NCBI GenBank assembly: GCA_965658275.1
Contig: CBFHRN010000002.1
Coordinates: forward strand, 49,753 to 113,752
Length of the DNA stretch: 64,000 nt
Direction of reading: 5' to 3'
Source of the DNA: Croceimicrobium sp965658275
GTDB lineage: Bacteria; Bacteroidota; Bacteroidia; Flavobacteriales; Schleiferiaceae
Numbering within the stretch: the first letter of the stretch is position 1; each line of letters opens with the position of its first letter. A program made the translations under genes and the position numbers. The notes under the pieces are model-generated. The model saw only the letters and a program-made list of their open reading frames with translations, had not been told where the DNA came from and ran no database searches. Below are positions 23,700-32,138 of this stretch, piece by piece.

Positions 23700-26543
23700 T
23701 TATAATTCTTGTGCGGGTAAGCGTATTATTACCGTTGTTCCGGCCGCATCCCCAGCTTGGTTATGTTTATCTACAATCTGCAAATCGATAAACTCATCTA
23801 TCGATCGCTTCAGTAATTCGATTCGGTCTTTATTAATTTGAGTAGCCATACTACGGTGGGCCTTTTTCCCAGGCAGCGACTTCGCTTTCTCCCGGCCAAT
23901 CCCATCATCATCAACAACACAGCAAAGTTGGTCTTCCTCTTTAGTAAAGCTGATTTTTAAAAATCCCTTACCCTCTTTGGGTTTAATACCATGCAATATG
24001 GCATTCTCTACATGAGGTTGGATTAGCATAGGAGGCAAACCTACATCGTAATCGATTTCATCATCCACTTCGATCTGGTAATCGAACTTATCGCTAAACC
24101 TCAGCTTTTCAAGTTCAAGATAATTCTTAAGTATGGAAACTTCGGTTTCCACAGGATGAACATGCTCCATCGATGATTCTAGGGTGAGCCTCATCAATTT
24201 TGCGAAATTATTGAGATAACGTACCGCTTGCTTGGGGTCCTTTTTGAAAATAAAACTGCTAATACTATCCAAAGCGTTGAAAATAAAATGTGGGTTCATT
24301 TGTAGTCGTAAGGCCTTTCGTTCCATTTCCATTAACTCATTCTCAAGCTTAAGTCGTTCTGCCGCTCTACGGTAACGATCCCTTAGCCAGAGATAGGCCA
24401 TCAAGCCTGCGCTGAGTGCCAAAAGGGTCCAGAACCACCAGGTTCTCCAAAAGGCTGTGTGAATCACAAAATGGTAATTCGGGCCTTGTAAAACCCAATC
24501 TTGCCAGGGATACCGAGCTTGTACTTCAAAGTGATAATCCCCTGCTTTTAAATCTGTAAATAAGGCTTCACGTCGCGCACCCGCATAGGTCCAATTTTGA
24601 CTTTGACCCCTCAATCGATAACGATACTGCACCCAATCAGGATAAAAAAGAGTGCGTAAACTATAATTAAAACGCAAGTAGTTTTGCTTGTAATTGAGAT
24701 CCAACTCCAGAGGAATATTACTAAAAGGCTCCCTTTCTTCCATCAGATCGGCCAAGCTATCACCATCTTGCCCCAATAAATCAATATTTATAATTCCCAA
24801 TTGCGAGCCCCAGGCCTGTCGCTCAAGGGCAGGGACATTCCAGACAAAAATCCCCTGATCTCCTGCAGAGATTAAGCTGTCTCCTTTCCGTAATAAACCC
24901 TGAGTGCTTACGGGGCCACCAAAGAAATGAAGACTAGCTCCTTCCTTGCCTTCCATTTTCTGCTGAACATCATTCAAAGCCAACAAACCTTTATTAGTAC
25001 CCAACCATAGCTGATTATCCAACCTTAGTAGATCTCGGATCTCAGCAAATTCTAAACTCCTAAGATCATAGTGACTGCGAAGGCCCTCATTTAAGTCAAA
25101 AACAAATAAACCCTGAGCCAAACTTGCCAAGGCTAGTTGCCCATCATCGAGCAAATCAAAAGCGCTAAAGCTAATACTGTCTAACGCGAAGTCACCAATT
25201 CGGTCTAACTGCTCAAGATTCCCGGATTCCAATTTCCAAATTCCGCGAGTATAGGAAGCAAACCATAATCGTGTCTCTTGACTGCCTCGAATCCGAAATA
25301 TACTTGCGCCTTCAATCACATCCGAGTCAAATTGCAAACTGGCCTTGGTTTGACCAGAGGAGTAGGACCAGATTCCATCTGAGCTTCCTATCCAAAGAGT
25401 TTCACCGTCGGTATGTAAGGAGAAAACAAAGCCTCCAACGCCTAAATTTCGGCGGTCTCCAGTATTCGGATTTAAGGCAATTAAGCCTAGTTCAGTCCCG
25501 AGAATAAGTTCTTCTTGGAAAGGCGTCATCGTTAGAATCAAGCCTAAATTCTCAAACAAGTTGTCCGTTAAGCCTTCTCCTAAAGCCTCAAGCCCCAATG
25601 CTGTTGAGAAATAAACTTGCCCCTGCAGGTGACTCATGCTAAGAATCGGCAACTGCCTAGGGTAATGACTTTCCCAGGGACTTGATATACGGTAAAGCCC
25701 TTGGTCCCCAACTAAAATTAGCGTGGAGCTGGTTGAAATAAATGTTTCCTTTGGGAGAGCCCCTACCAAGCCGTAAGGCATTTGTAAGAGCATCTTGCCT
25801 GCACCAAAAAGTCGTAAGCCATCCGGATAAATCGCAAGTGTAAATCCATTCTCCCATTTACATCGCATCGGATTCCCAAGAGACTTGGGTAAATCAGGAT
25901 AAATGCTTGGCAAAAAAATGCTGTCGTTTATTAATAGAGGTTCCCAATTCGATTCGGAGAATTTGAGCTCATACATTTCATTTTCATGAGTATAAAAAAC
26001 ACCCAACTGGCTTGCGAAGATCTTGGAATCACTGGTCAGCCCAATGTTTAAATCATAAATACTATCTACCGACCTATACCACAGCCTGCTATCTGCATGG
26101 ATTAGCAAACCCTTTGGAGTGCTCAAAATCTGGTTTATGGAAATATTGGCCTGCCATACATCTTCAAAGGCCGAACCATCGTAACTCCACAAGGTGCGAC
26201 CATCGTGAAAGTATAATCTCTTACCTAGGCCATCGTAGACTATTTCTTCTAATACCGGAAAAGCATCCAATCCATAATTCTCGAAGGAGTAGCCATCAAA
26301 CCGCAAAAGACCAGCGCCCTCTGATGCCATCCAAATAAAACCATTCGGCCCCTCACAGATATCATTAATGGTAGCCGTCGGCAAACCTTCCTCCAATCCA
26401 ATCCGATCGAAATGGTATTGCTGGGCATTTGCATAATAGCCGCTTATTAAAACGACTACAAATAATAAAAAACGATTTAGGCTCAGTGCGATAGGTAGTT
26501 TCGTTAGCGTTTCTAAAATTAATCTTAAGATGGGGAAATTCAT
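23700..26543 (-). CDS. LytS/YehU-type sensor histidine kinase with propeller sensor and Y_Y_Y domain
   Basis: About 947 residues. An N-terminal export signal (LFVVVLISGYYANAQ) precedes a long periplasmic two-component propeller (blades such as GPNGFIWMASEGAGLLRFDG and LWIGSSDGIWSYS), then a Y_Y_Y domain (about 640-700). A single membrane segment (WWFWTLLALSAGLMAYLWL) follows, and a His_kinase/HATPase module: LRLQMNPHFIFNALDSISSF with the phospho-histidine, QPHVENAILHGI (N box) and VVDDDGIGREKA (G box). The start is uncertain. From ATG 26543 the signal is long and overlaps the divergent gene; a CTG at 26486 would give a better signal peptide. Confidence 0.88.
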   Translation of the reverse strand: MNFPILRLILETLTKLPIALSLNRFLLFVVVLISGYYANAQQYHFDRIGLEEGLPTATINDICEGPNGFIWMASEGAGLLRFDGYSFENYGLDAFPVLEEIVYDGLGKRLYFHDGRTLWSYDGSAFEDVWQANISINQILSTPKGLLIHADSRLWYRSVDSIYDLNIGLTSDSKIFASQLGVFYTHENEMYELKFSESNWEPLLINDSIFLPSIYPDLPKSLGNPMRCKWENGFTLAIYPDGLRLFGAGKMLLQMPYGLVGALPKETFISTSSTLILVGDQGLYRISSPWESHYPRQLPILSMSHLQGQVYFSTALGLEALGEGLTDNLFENLGLILTMTPFQEELILGTELGLIALNPNTGDRRNLGVGGFVFSLHTDGETLWIGSSDGIWSYSSGQTKASLQFDSDVIEGASIFRIRGSQETRLWFASYTRGIWKLESGNLEQLDRIGDFALDSISFSAFDLLDDGQLALASLAQGLFVFDLNEGLRSHYDLRSLEFAEIRDLLRLDNQLWLGTNKGLLALNDVQQKMEGKEGASLHFFGGPVSTQGLLRKGDSLISAGDQGIFVWNVPALERQAWGSQLGIINIDLLGQDGDSLADLMEEREPFSNIPLELDLNYKQNYLRFNYSLRTLFYPDWVQYRYRLRGQSQNWTYAGARREALFTDLKAGDYHFEVQARYPWQDWVLQGPNYHFVIHTAFWRTWWFWTLLALSAGLMAYLWLRDRYRRAAERLKLENELMEMERKALRLQMNPHFIFNALDSISSFIFKKDPKQAVRYLNNFAKLMRLTLESSMEHVHPVETEVSILKNYLELEKLRFSDKFDYQIEVDDEIDYDVGLPPMLIQPHVENAILHGIKPKEGKGFLKISFTKEEDQLCCVVDDDGIGREKAKSLPGKKAHRSMATQINKDRIELLKRSIDEFIDLQIVDKHNQAGDAAGTTVIIRLPAQEL

Positions 26544-27300
26544 AAGCTTTTTGCTTTTTCCGCTCATGCTAATTAGCCAGAGTAGTAGTCAAGAGCTGGC
26601 TTTAGGCGGTTTAGGCAGAAGCCTTAATAGCGCCCGCATAGGCTCGCAGAACATTTGCTCTTTTAATGAAAGCCACTTCCTTACTATTGGTGTCCACCAC
26701 CTTCAAAGGGCAGGATTAAAAGACTTTAATCGTGAAATAATAAGTGTATTTCGAAACCTAGACAAAAGAAGCTATTTAGCTTCATATCAACATTTTGGCA
26801 ATAATTTCTATCAAGAAAATCAACTTCAAATACAATCAGGAATTCAAGTCTTAGATGACCTAAAAATAGGAATGGGCGGCCTCATTAAAAGAGTCCAAAA
26901 AATTGAAGTTGGAACGGAATATCAACCCGCCATTGAGCTACTTCTAAACGCAGGTATAAGCACAAAAATCAACTGCTTCTTTAATTACCGGCTCGACTGG
27001 AGCGATGAGTTAACGAAACAAATGATTAATAGCGAATTTGTTTGGTGGGCCAAAGACAGGCTAGCCGTCTTAGGTGGTTTTCAGTTTGACTTTCAGGACA
27101 GCGAAATCTTGCAATTCGCTTGGCTTTACACGCTTCATAAAGACCTCCAAATCCAACAAGCTTTCTCCTTTGCGGACGAAAGGACATTTCACTTCGGACT
27201 TACTTTTCGATGGCATGCATGGACTTTACAATTAGCTTATTCCTATCAAGAGCTAAGTGCTAGTCGAATCGGTCTATCCCTGTTTCATTTATGGAAATGA
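26530..27300 (+). CDS. Exported protein of unknown function, probably a small outer-membrane barrel
   Basis: 256-residue protein with a signal peptide (FISFLLFPLMLISQSSSQE). The rest alternates polar and hydrophobic/aromatic residues and ends in short strands such as FHFGLTFRWHAWTLQLAYSY and SRIGLSLFHLWK, suggesting a beta-barrel. I do not recognise a family. It overlaps the next gene by 4 bp (ATGA), so it very likely works with that HhH-barrel protein. Its start lies inside the 5' end of the divergent kinase gene as called here. Confidence 0.65.
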   Translation: MGKFISFLLFPLMLISQSSSQELALGGLGRSLNSARIGSQNICSFNESHFLTIGVHHLQRAGLKDFNREIISVFRNLDKRSYLASYQHFGNNFYQENQLQIQSGIQVLDDLKIGMGGLIKRVQKIEVGTEYQPAIELLLNAGISTKINCFFNYRLDWSDELTKQMINSEFVWWAKDRLAVLGGFQFDFQDSEILQFAWLYTLHKDLQIQQAFSFADERTFHFGLTFRWHAWTLQLAYSYQELSASRIGLSLFHLWK

Positions 27301-29282
27301 AATATGCTCATCTCATTTGGTATTGCTTGTTGTGCTTTTTAGGCTTGGCTCAGGAAGATCTTAATTTCGAGGTGCTTGCTGACGGTTTTAATGCATCTGA
27401 CATGAATCAGTGGGCGGACCATTTTGAAGAGCTGAAGCTAGAAAAAATCAACCTTAATTTCTGCACTGTCGATGAGTTAAGGGCAAGTCAACTTTTAAAT
27501 ATTTTTCAAATCAACAATCTCATCCAGTATCGTGAAAGGAGCGGCAAAATCTACAGTTTGGCAGAATTAAAGCAAGTCAAAGGTTTTTCATTCGAAATTA
27601 TTGAAACGCTAAAACCCTATTTAGACTTAAACCCTCGAAATCCGAAACCCAAGATTTACCCAATTTGGGATAAAAATTTTAGTCAGCACGAAATAATCTG
27701 GCGCTGGTCTAGAGATGTGAATGAAAGGCGCGCCTATGCTGAAAAACACTATCTAGGTGATGCTTGGGACAGTAATTTACGCTATCGGTATCAAAATGGT
27801 CGCCATCTCCGAATGGGACTAAACTTACAAAAAGACCCCGGGGAACCTTGGAAATCCCCGTCTAACTTCTTAGGTCATGACCATAGCTCCTTTTATCTCC
27901 AACTGAAAAGACTGGGAAGAATTGAAAAGATAATCGCGGGGGATTTTCGCTACGAGTTTGGTCAGGGATTATGCTTGCAATCTGGCTCCATTGGATCAAC
28001 TATTTCAAGCTCGGACCTTAAATTATACCCAAAAGGCGCGAAAGCCTATGCGGGAAGTGATGAAAACCACTTTTTCCGAGGTACTGCCCTAAGCTTAAAA
28101 ATTAAAGATGCTTGGCGGGTTTCCTCATTCCTATCCATTAAAAAACAAGATGGCAGAATTGACTCCAATTTATGGGCTTATGATTACACAACAGTAGCAT
28201 CGGGATTACATAGAACCCCAGCGGAATTCGAGCAAAAAAACCTATTTCTGCGAAAAAGCTGGGGATTTGATTTTCAATTTGAAACTCAAAGTTGGCAGTG
28301 GGGCCTGCTCTTTTTTAATGAAACCCTATCATCGCCTATTCAAGAGCTTGCAGAAGAAAGCCTTGAAAAACATAATCATGCCCTTTCCCTACATTGGAAT
28401 TACCTAAAGCGCGGCTTCAATTTTTTTGGAGAAATATCAAATCCAACTTCACTAAACCCTCGCGATTGCTCATTTTTAACCGGCTTTCAAATGCCTTGGA
28501 CACCACAAATTAATGCGGCTATATCCTTTTTCTCACTTTCAAATTCTGAAATAAGCGCTTGGGCCGGAAACCCCCACTTGGCAAAAAATGTTAGTGGTGA
28601 ACAGGGCTTTAAGCTAAACTTAAGTGGCGCTTGGAATAGTACTCAACAATCCATTCTACAAGCTCAGTTTAGCCAATTCAGCAGCCCTACTTTTCTAAAT
28701 GAAGGCCCGGGAACACAAACCAACTTGAGCATAAATCATAAAATCATCGGAAACAGCTGGAGTCTTCAATTCAACTCCCAGTATCGTCATGAAAGGTTCC
28801 AACAGGCGGAACCCGAAAAACTAGAATTAAGGCCGTCCAATGATTACAAGAGTCTTACTCAACTTCAATTACAAAAGTTCTTAAATCGTTATTTCAGCTT
28901 AAAAGCGAGACTGAGCTTTAGCCAAAGTAGAAAAGGAAGCTCCACTAGAATTAAAGGCTATCTTACCAATATCGCTCTAGAAATAAGTAAGGCAAGCATT
29001 AAGCTAAAAACTGGTTTCGCCTTTTCAAAAGTGGGTCATTGGGATAGTCGAATATACCTTTTCGAACCCGATTTTCCCTTTAGCTTTTCCATCCCAGCCT
29101 TCGGGGGTCATGCCTTAAGGAATTATCTTCTTATTCAATTTCCTATTACCAGCCTAGCACAAGTTCACCTTAAATCCTCTATTTGGCACTACTTTGACCG
29201 AAATACAATAAGCTCGGGTTGGCAAGAAATTACTGGCCCAAAACACCTAAATTTAAAATTTGCTTTGAGGATTAAAATATAA
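27297..29282 (+). CDS. Helix-hairpin-helix protein with C-terminal barrel-like region
   Basis: About 661 residues. The signal peptide is LIWYCLLCFLGLAQ. Residues about 45-110 hold a ComEA-like tandem HhH: EKINLNFCTVDELRASQLL, INNLIQYRERSGKIYSLAEL and KQVKGFSFEIIETLKPYLD. The remaining 540 residues look like a large outer-membrane barrel, with repeated amphipathic strands and many Trp, Phe and Tyr. ATG 27297 is preferred over 27291 because it gives the common ATGA overlap. ComEA-type HhH domains bind DNA in competence. A barrel carrying one could act in DNA uptake at the outer membrane, but that is an inference. Confidence 0.75.
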   Translation: MKYAHLIWYCLLCFLGLAQEDLNFEVLADGFNASDMNQWADHFEELKLEKINLNFCTVDELRASQLLNIFQINNLIQYRERSGKIYSLAELKQVKGFSFEIIETLKPYLDLNPRNPKPKIYPIWDKNFSQHEIIWRWSRDVNERRAYAEKHYLGDAWDSNLRYRYQNGRHLRMGLNLQKDPGEPWKSPSNFLGHDHSSFYLQLKRLGRIEKIIAGDFRYEFGQGLCLQSGSIGSTISSSDLKLYPKGAKAYAGSDENHFFRGTALSLKIKDAWRVSSFLSIKKQDGRIDSNLWAYDYTTVASGLHRTPAEFEQKNLFLRKSWGFDFQFETQSWQWGLLFFNETLSSPIQELAEESLEKHNHALSLHWNYLKRGFNFFGEISNPTSLNPRDCSFLTGFQMPWTPQINAAISFFSLSNSEISAWAGNPHLAKNVSGEQGFKLNLSGAWNSTQQSILQAQFSQFSSPTFLNEGPGTQTNLSINHKIIGNSWSLQFNSQYRHERFQQAEPEKLELRPSNDYKSLTQLQLQKFLNRYFSLKARLSFSQSRKGSSTRIKGYLTNIALEISKASIKLKTGFAFSKVGHWDSRIYLFEPDFPFSFSIPAFGGHALRNYLLIQFPITSLAQVHLKSSIWHYFDRNTISSGWQEITGPKHLNLKFALRIKI

Positions 29283-29300
29283 TTTTAAGTTTCCCTGTTC

Positions 29301-29325
29301 AGGAGGTGAATAACGTACCTCTTTT
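29301..29325 (+). terminator. Weak hairpin between the HhH-barrel gene and ferritin
   Basis: AGGAGGT can pair with ACCTCTT (one G-U pair) over nine bases, followed by a short T-rich tail. It could be a weak terminator or an attenuating hairpin before ftn. The AGGAGGT looks like a Shine-Dalgarno site but is about 45 bases from the next start. Confidence 0.3.
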
Positions 29326-29330
29326 CATTA

Positions 29331-29338
29331 TTAATTTG
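29331..29338 (+). promoter_or_regulatory. Probable -7 promoter box for ferritin
   Basis: TTAATTTG differs from TAnnTTTG at one position and ends 15 bases before the ftn ATG at 29354. No -33 element is evident. Confidence 0.4.
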
Positions 29339-29353
29339 CATAAAATTTAAACT

Positions 29354-29872
29354 ATGCTTTCAGAAAAATTAAGTGAGGCTCTCAATAATCAAATTCAAGT
29401 TGAAGCGGAGTCTTCTCAAGTATATTTAGCCATGGCATCTTGGGCCGAAGTGCAAGGCCTGGAAGGAGTGGCTTCATTCATGTACGAGCAATCGGATGAA
29501 GAAAGACAGCACATGCTTAAATTGGTGAAGTTCGTGAACGAGCGCGGGGGCCATGCTAAAGTTTCCACTTTAAAGGCACCAAAGGCTGAATTTGGCACTT
29601 TCCGTGATATGTTCCAGGAGTTATACGATCATGAAATTATGGTTTCCAAAAGCATTAATGAACTAGTGCACACCACCTTGGAAGAAAAAGATTATGCCAC
29701 ACATAATTTCTTACAATGGTATGTAGCCGAACAAATAGAAGAAGAGGCGGTAGCACGTACCATCTTAGATAAAATCAATTTGATTGGAAACGACAAAGGT
29801 GGTCTTTATCTATTTGACCGAGATATCCAGCAGTTGACCGTAGAAAGTGCGGCTTCTGAAAATCCACAATAA
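29354..29872 (+). CDS. Non-heme ferritin
   Basis: Iron-storage ferritin of 172 residues forming 24-mer cages and oxidising Fe(II). Ferroxidase ligands are visible: glutamate in QVEAESSQVYLAMASWAE, the ExxH pair in SDEERQHMLKLVKFVNERGG, and the helix C-D glutamates in WYVAEQIEEEAVARTILDK. There are no heme-binding bacterioferritin features. The gene has a probable promoter box and is 14 bp upstream of the arginine decarboxylase gene, so part of its transcript may run into the polyamine operon. Confidence 0.95.
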   Translation: MLSEKLSEALNNQIQVEAESSQVYLAMASWAEVQGLEGVASFMYEQSDEERQHMLKLVKFVNERGGHAKVSTLKAPKAEFGTFRDMFQELYDHEIMVSKSINELVHTTLEEKDYATHNFLQWYVAEQIEEEAVARTILDKINLIGNDKGGLYLFDRDIQQLTVESAASENPQ

Positions 29873-29886
29873 GTAGTCTGTATAGG

Positions 29887-31290
29887 ATGAAAAACACGTA
29901 TTTCGATCTTATTGATCAGAGTTATTACTTCCCTCAAGAGGGATTTGATTTACGCGATGAATACCTAACCTTCCATGGTATTTCTCTGAAACATTTGATT
30001 GATAAATATGGAACCCCTTTCCGTTTTATTTATCTCCCAAAAATCGGCGATCAGATTAAAAAAGCGCGAAACCTTTTTAATCGGGCTATTAAACGATCCA
30101 GCTTTAAGGGGACCTACGAGTTTTGCTACTGCACCAAGTGCAATCACTTCTCTCATGTTGTAAGCGAAGCTTTAAAGCACAATGTGAACCTCGAAACTTC
30201 TTCATCCTTTGATATTGACTTAATCCTCAACTTATACAAGGAAGGGAAATTTACGAAGGACCGATTCATTGTAAATAATGGCTACAAGACCGATGATTAT
30301 TTACAGAAGATCGTGAAGATGCACGAATTGGGTTTTGAGAATATCATTGTGGTCTTGGACTCAATGAGCGAATTGAAACGCTTAATGACCTTTGCTGGTG
30401 ACAACAAAATCAAGATTGGCTTGAGGATGGCTATCAACGAAGAGCCCCAATCCAGCTACTATACTTCTCGCTTAGGGATTCGCCATAACGAAATGCTGGA
30501 CTTTTACGACAATCACATTAAGAATAACCCTCAGGTTGAACTTAAAATGCTGCACTTCTTTGTAGACAGCGGTATTAAGGACAGCCTTTATTATTGGGGA
30601 GAGTTCCAGCGTGCGATGAAGCTTTACATCGAATTGAAAAAGCGCGCTGCAGGATTAACCCACTTTAATTTGGGAGGTGGTTTTCCAATTCGAAACAATC
30701 TAGGCTTTGAGTATGACTACGAATATATGATTCGTGAAATCGTGCAAAACATAAGTGATGCTTGCGATGCCGAAGAAGTTCCACATCCCAATATTTTTAC
30801 CGAATTCGGAAAATACACGGTAGGTGAAGCGGGAGCAATAATCTTTAAGGTACTCGAGCAAAAAAAGCAAAACGATACCGAAAGTTGGTACATCATCAAC
30901 AATAGCTTAATGAATACCATTCCCGATGCTTGGAGCATTCATGAAAAATTCATTCTACTTCCCATCAACAAATGGGACCGTGAATACCAAAGGGTTAATA
31001 TCGGAGGAATATCTTGCGATCACTCTGACTATTATAATTCAGATGAGCTTAACCAGGAAGTGATGCTCCCTCAGTACGAAAGTCATGAGGACGAACCTCT
31101 TTATTTAGGCTTTTTCCATACTGGGGCCTATCAAGACGCCATTAGCGGTTACGGCGGCATTAAACATTGCTTAATCCCTTCCCCAAAACACGTAATCATT
31201 GACAGAGATGAAAAGGGGAATATCGTTGATTATGTATACCGTAATGAGCAATCGGCAGAGGAAATGTTTAAGCTATTAGGTTACAAATGA
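29887..31290 (+). CDS. speA: Biosynthetic arginine decarboxylase, alanine racemase-fold type
   Basis: PLP enzyme expected to convert arginine to agmatine, the first step to putrescine. It belongs to the fold III decarboxylase group in the short flavobacterial form (467 residues). The PLP lysine is in EFCYCTKCNHFSH (K84). The glycine-rich FNLGGGFPIRNN binds phosphate, FTEFGKYTVGEAG is the usual E-P-G-R-like block, and GISCDHSDYYNSDEL holds the catalytic cysteine and aspartate. Substrate is inferred from the agmatinase gene overlapping by 4 bp; a diaminopimelate- or carboxynorspermidine-type substrate is less likely. Confidence 0.88.
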   Translation: MKNTYFDLIDQSYYFPQEGFDLRDEYLTFHGISLKHLIDKYGTPFRFIYLPKIGDQIKKARNLFNRAIKRSSFKGTYEFCYCTKCNHFSHVVSEALKHNVNLETSSSFDIDLILNLYKEGKFTKDRFIVNNGYKTDDYLQKIVKMHELGFENIIVVLDSMSELKRLMTFAGDNKIKIGLRMAINEEPQSSYYTSRLGIRHNEMLDFYDNHIKNNPQVELKMLHFFVDSGIKDSLYYWGEFQRAMKLYIELKKRAAGLTHFNLGGGFPIRNNLGFEYDYEYMIREIVQNISDACDAEEVPHPNIFTEFGKYTVGEAGAIIFKVLEQKKQNDTESWYIINNSLMNTIPDAWSIHEKFILLPINKWDREYQRVNIGGISCDHSDYYNSDELNQEVMLPQYESHEDEPLYLGFFHTGAYQDAISGYGGIKHCLIPSPKHVIIDRDEKGNIVDYVYRNEQSAEEMFKLLGYK

Positions 31291-32138
31291 GAATATACGC
31301 TGGAGTAGAAGAACACTGGGGTGAATTTGAGAAAGCTAAAATCCTTTTGCAATCCATCCCCTACGATGGCACCAGTACTTGGGGGAAAGGGGCAGACCAA
31401 GGCTTTGAAGCGTTTTTAGATGCCACCGATAATATGGAGGTCTACGATATTGAAACTGATTCGGAAGTATACCGACAGGGGGTTCATATTTTGGAACCGA
31501 TAAAGGAAGACCGCAGCCCGGAAGAGGTTTTTAAAGCCGTTTATGCCAAAACTTCGGAACTTCTTAAAACAGGAAAATACCTCACTTTTTTCGGTGGAGA
31601 ACACAGCGTAAGCATTGGTGTCATTAAAGCTTTTTACGAAAAGTACGATAATCTCAGTGTTTTGCAGTTAGACGCCCATGCGGACCTACGCCCCGAATAC
31701 CATGGCAGTCCCTACAACCATGCCTGTGCGGTTTACGACGCTAGCCAAAATTGCAATTTGGTGCAGGTAGGAATTCGTAGTATGGATCGAGAGGAAAAAG
31801 AATACGTTCAGGAAGGAAATTGCTTCTACGCTCACGAAATGTGGGAGAACAATAATTGGATGGAAGAATCTATTTCTCGATTGGGAGAAAAGGTTTATCT
31901 AACTATAGACCTCGATGCCTTTGACCCATCCCTATTAGCCGCAACCGGAACACCTGAGCCCGGCGGCATAGCATGGTATGAAACTCTAAAATACTTGCGT
32001 AAAGTTTTCAAGGAAAGAGATGTGGTAGGCTTTGACATAGTTGAACTAGCTCCAGAAATGGCCCATAAAGCCTCTAACTTCTTGGCCGCTAAACTTTATT
32101 ATAAACTTTTAAGCTACAAGTTCGAAGATGGAAAATAA
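31287..32138 (+). CDS. speB: Agmatinase
   Basis: Mn-dependent ureohydrolase cleaving agmatine to putrescine and urea. The 283-residue protein has the three family metal motifs: FFGGEHSVSIGVIKAF, LQLDAHADLRPEYHGS and TIDLDAFDPSLLAATGTPEP. The PGG after the last motif is typical of agmatinases. Arginase is possible from motifs alone, but the upstream arginine decarboxylase overlaps by 4 bp, so agmatine is the natural substrate. The downstream deoxyhypusine synthase-like gene overlaps by 11 bp. Confidence 0.92.
   Translation: MRIYAGVEEHWGEFEKAKILLQSIPYDGTSTWGKGADQGFEAFLDATDNMEVYDIETDSEVYRQGVHILEPIKEDRSPEEVFKAVYAKTSELLKTGKYLTFFGGEHSVSIGVIKAFYEKYDNLSVLQLDAHADLRPEYHGSPYNHACAVYDASQNCNLVQVGIRSMDREEKEYVQEGNCFYAHEMWENNNWMEESISRLGEKVYLTIDLDAFDPSLLAATGTPEPGGIAWYETLKYLRKVFKERDVVGFDIVELAPEMAHKASNFLAAKLYYKLLSYKFEDGK

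Noticed and set aside
29302..29308. AGGAGGT as a ribosome binding site
   Set aside because: It is about 45 bases from the ferritin start, and Bacteroidota rarely use such sites. It fits better as one arm of a weak hairpin.
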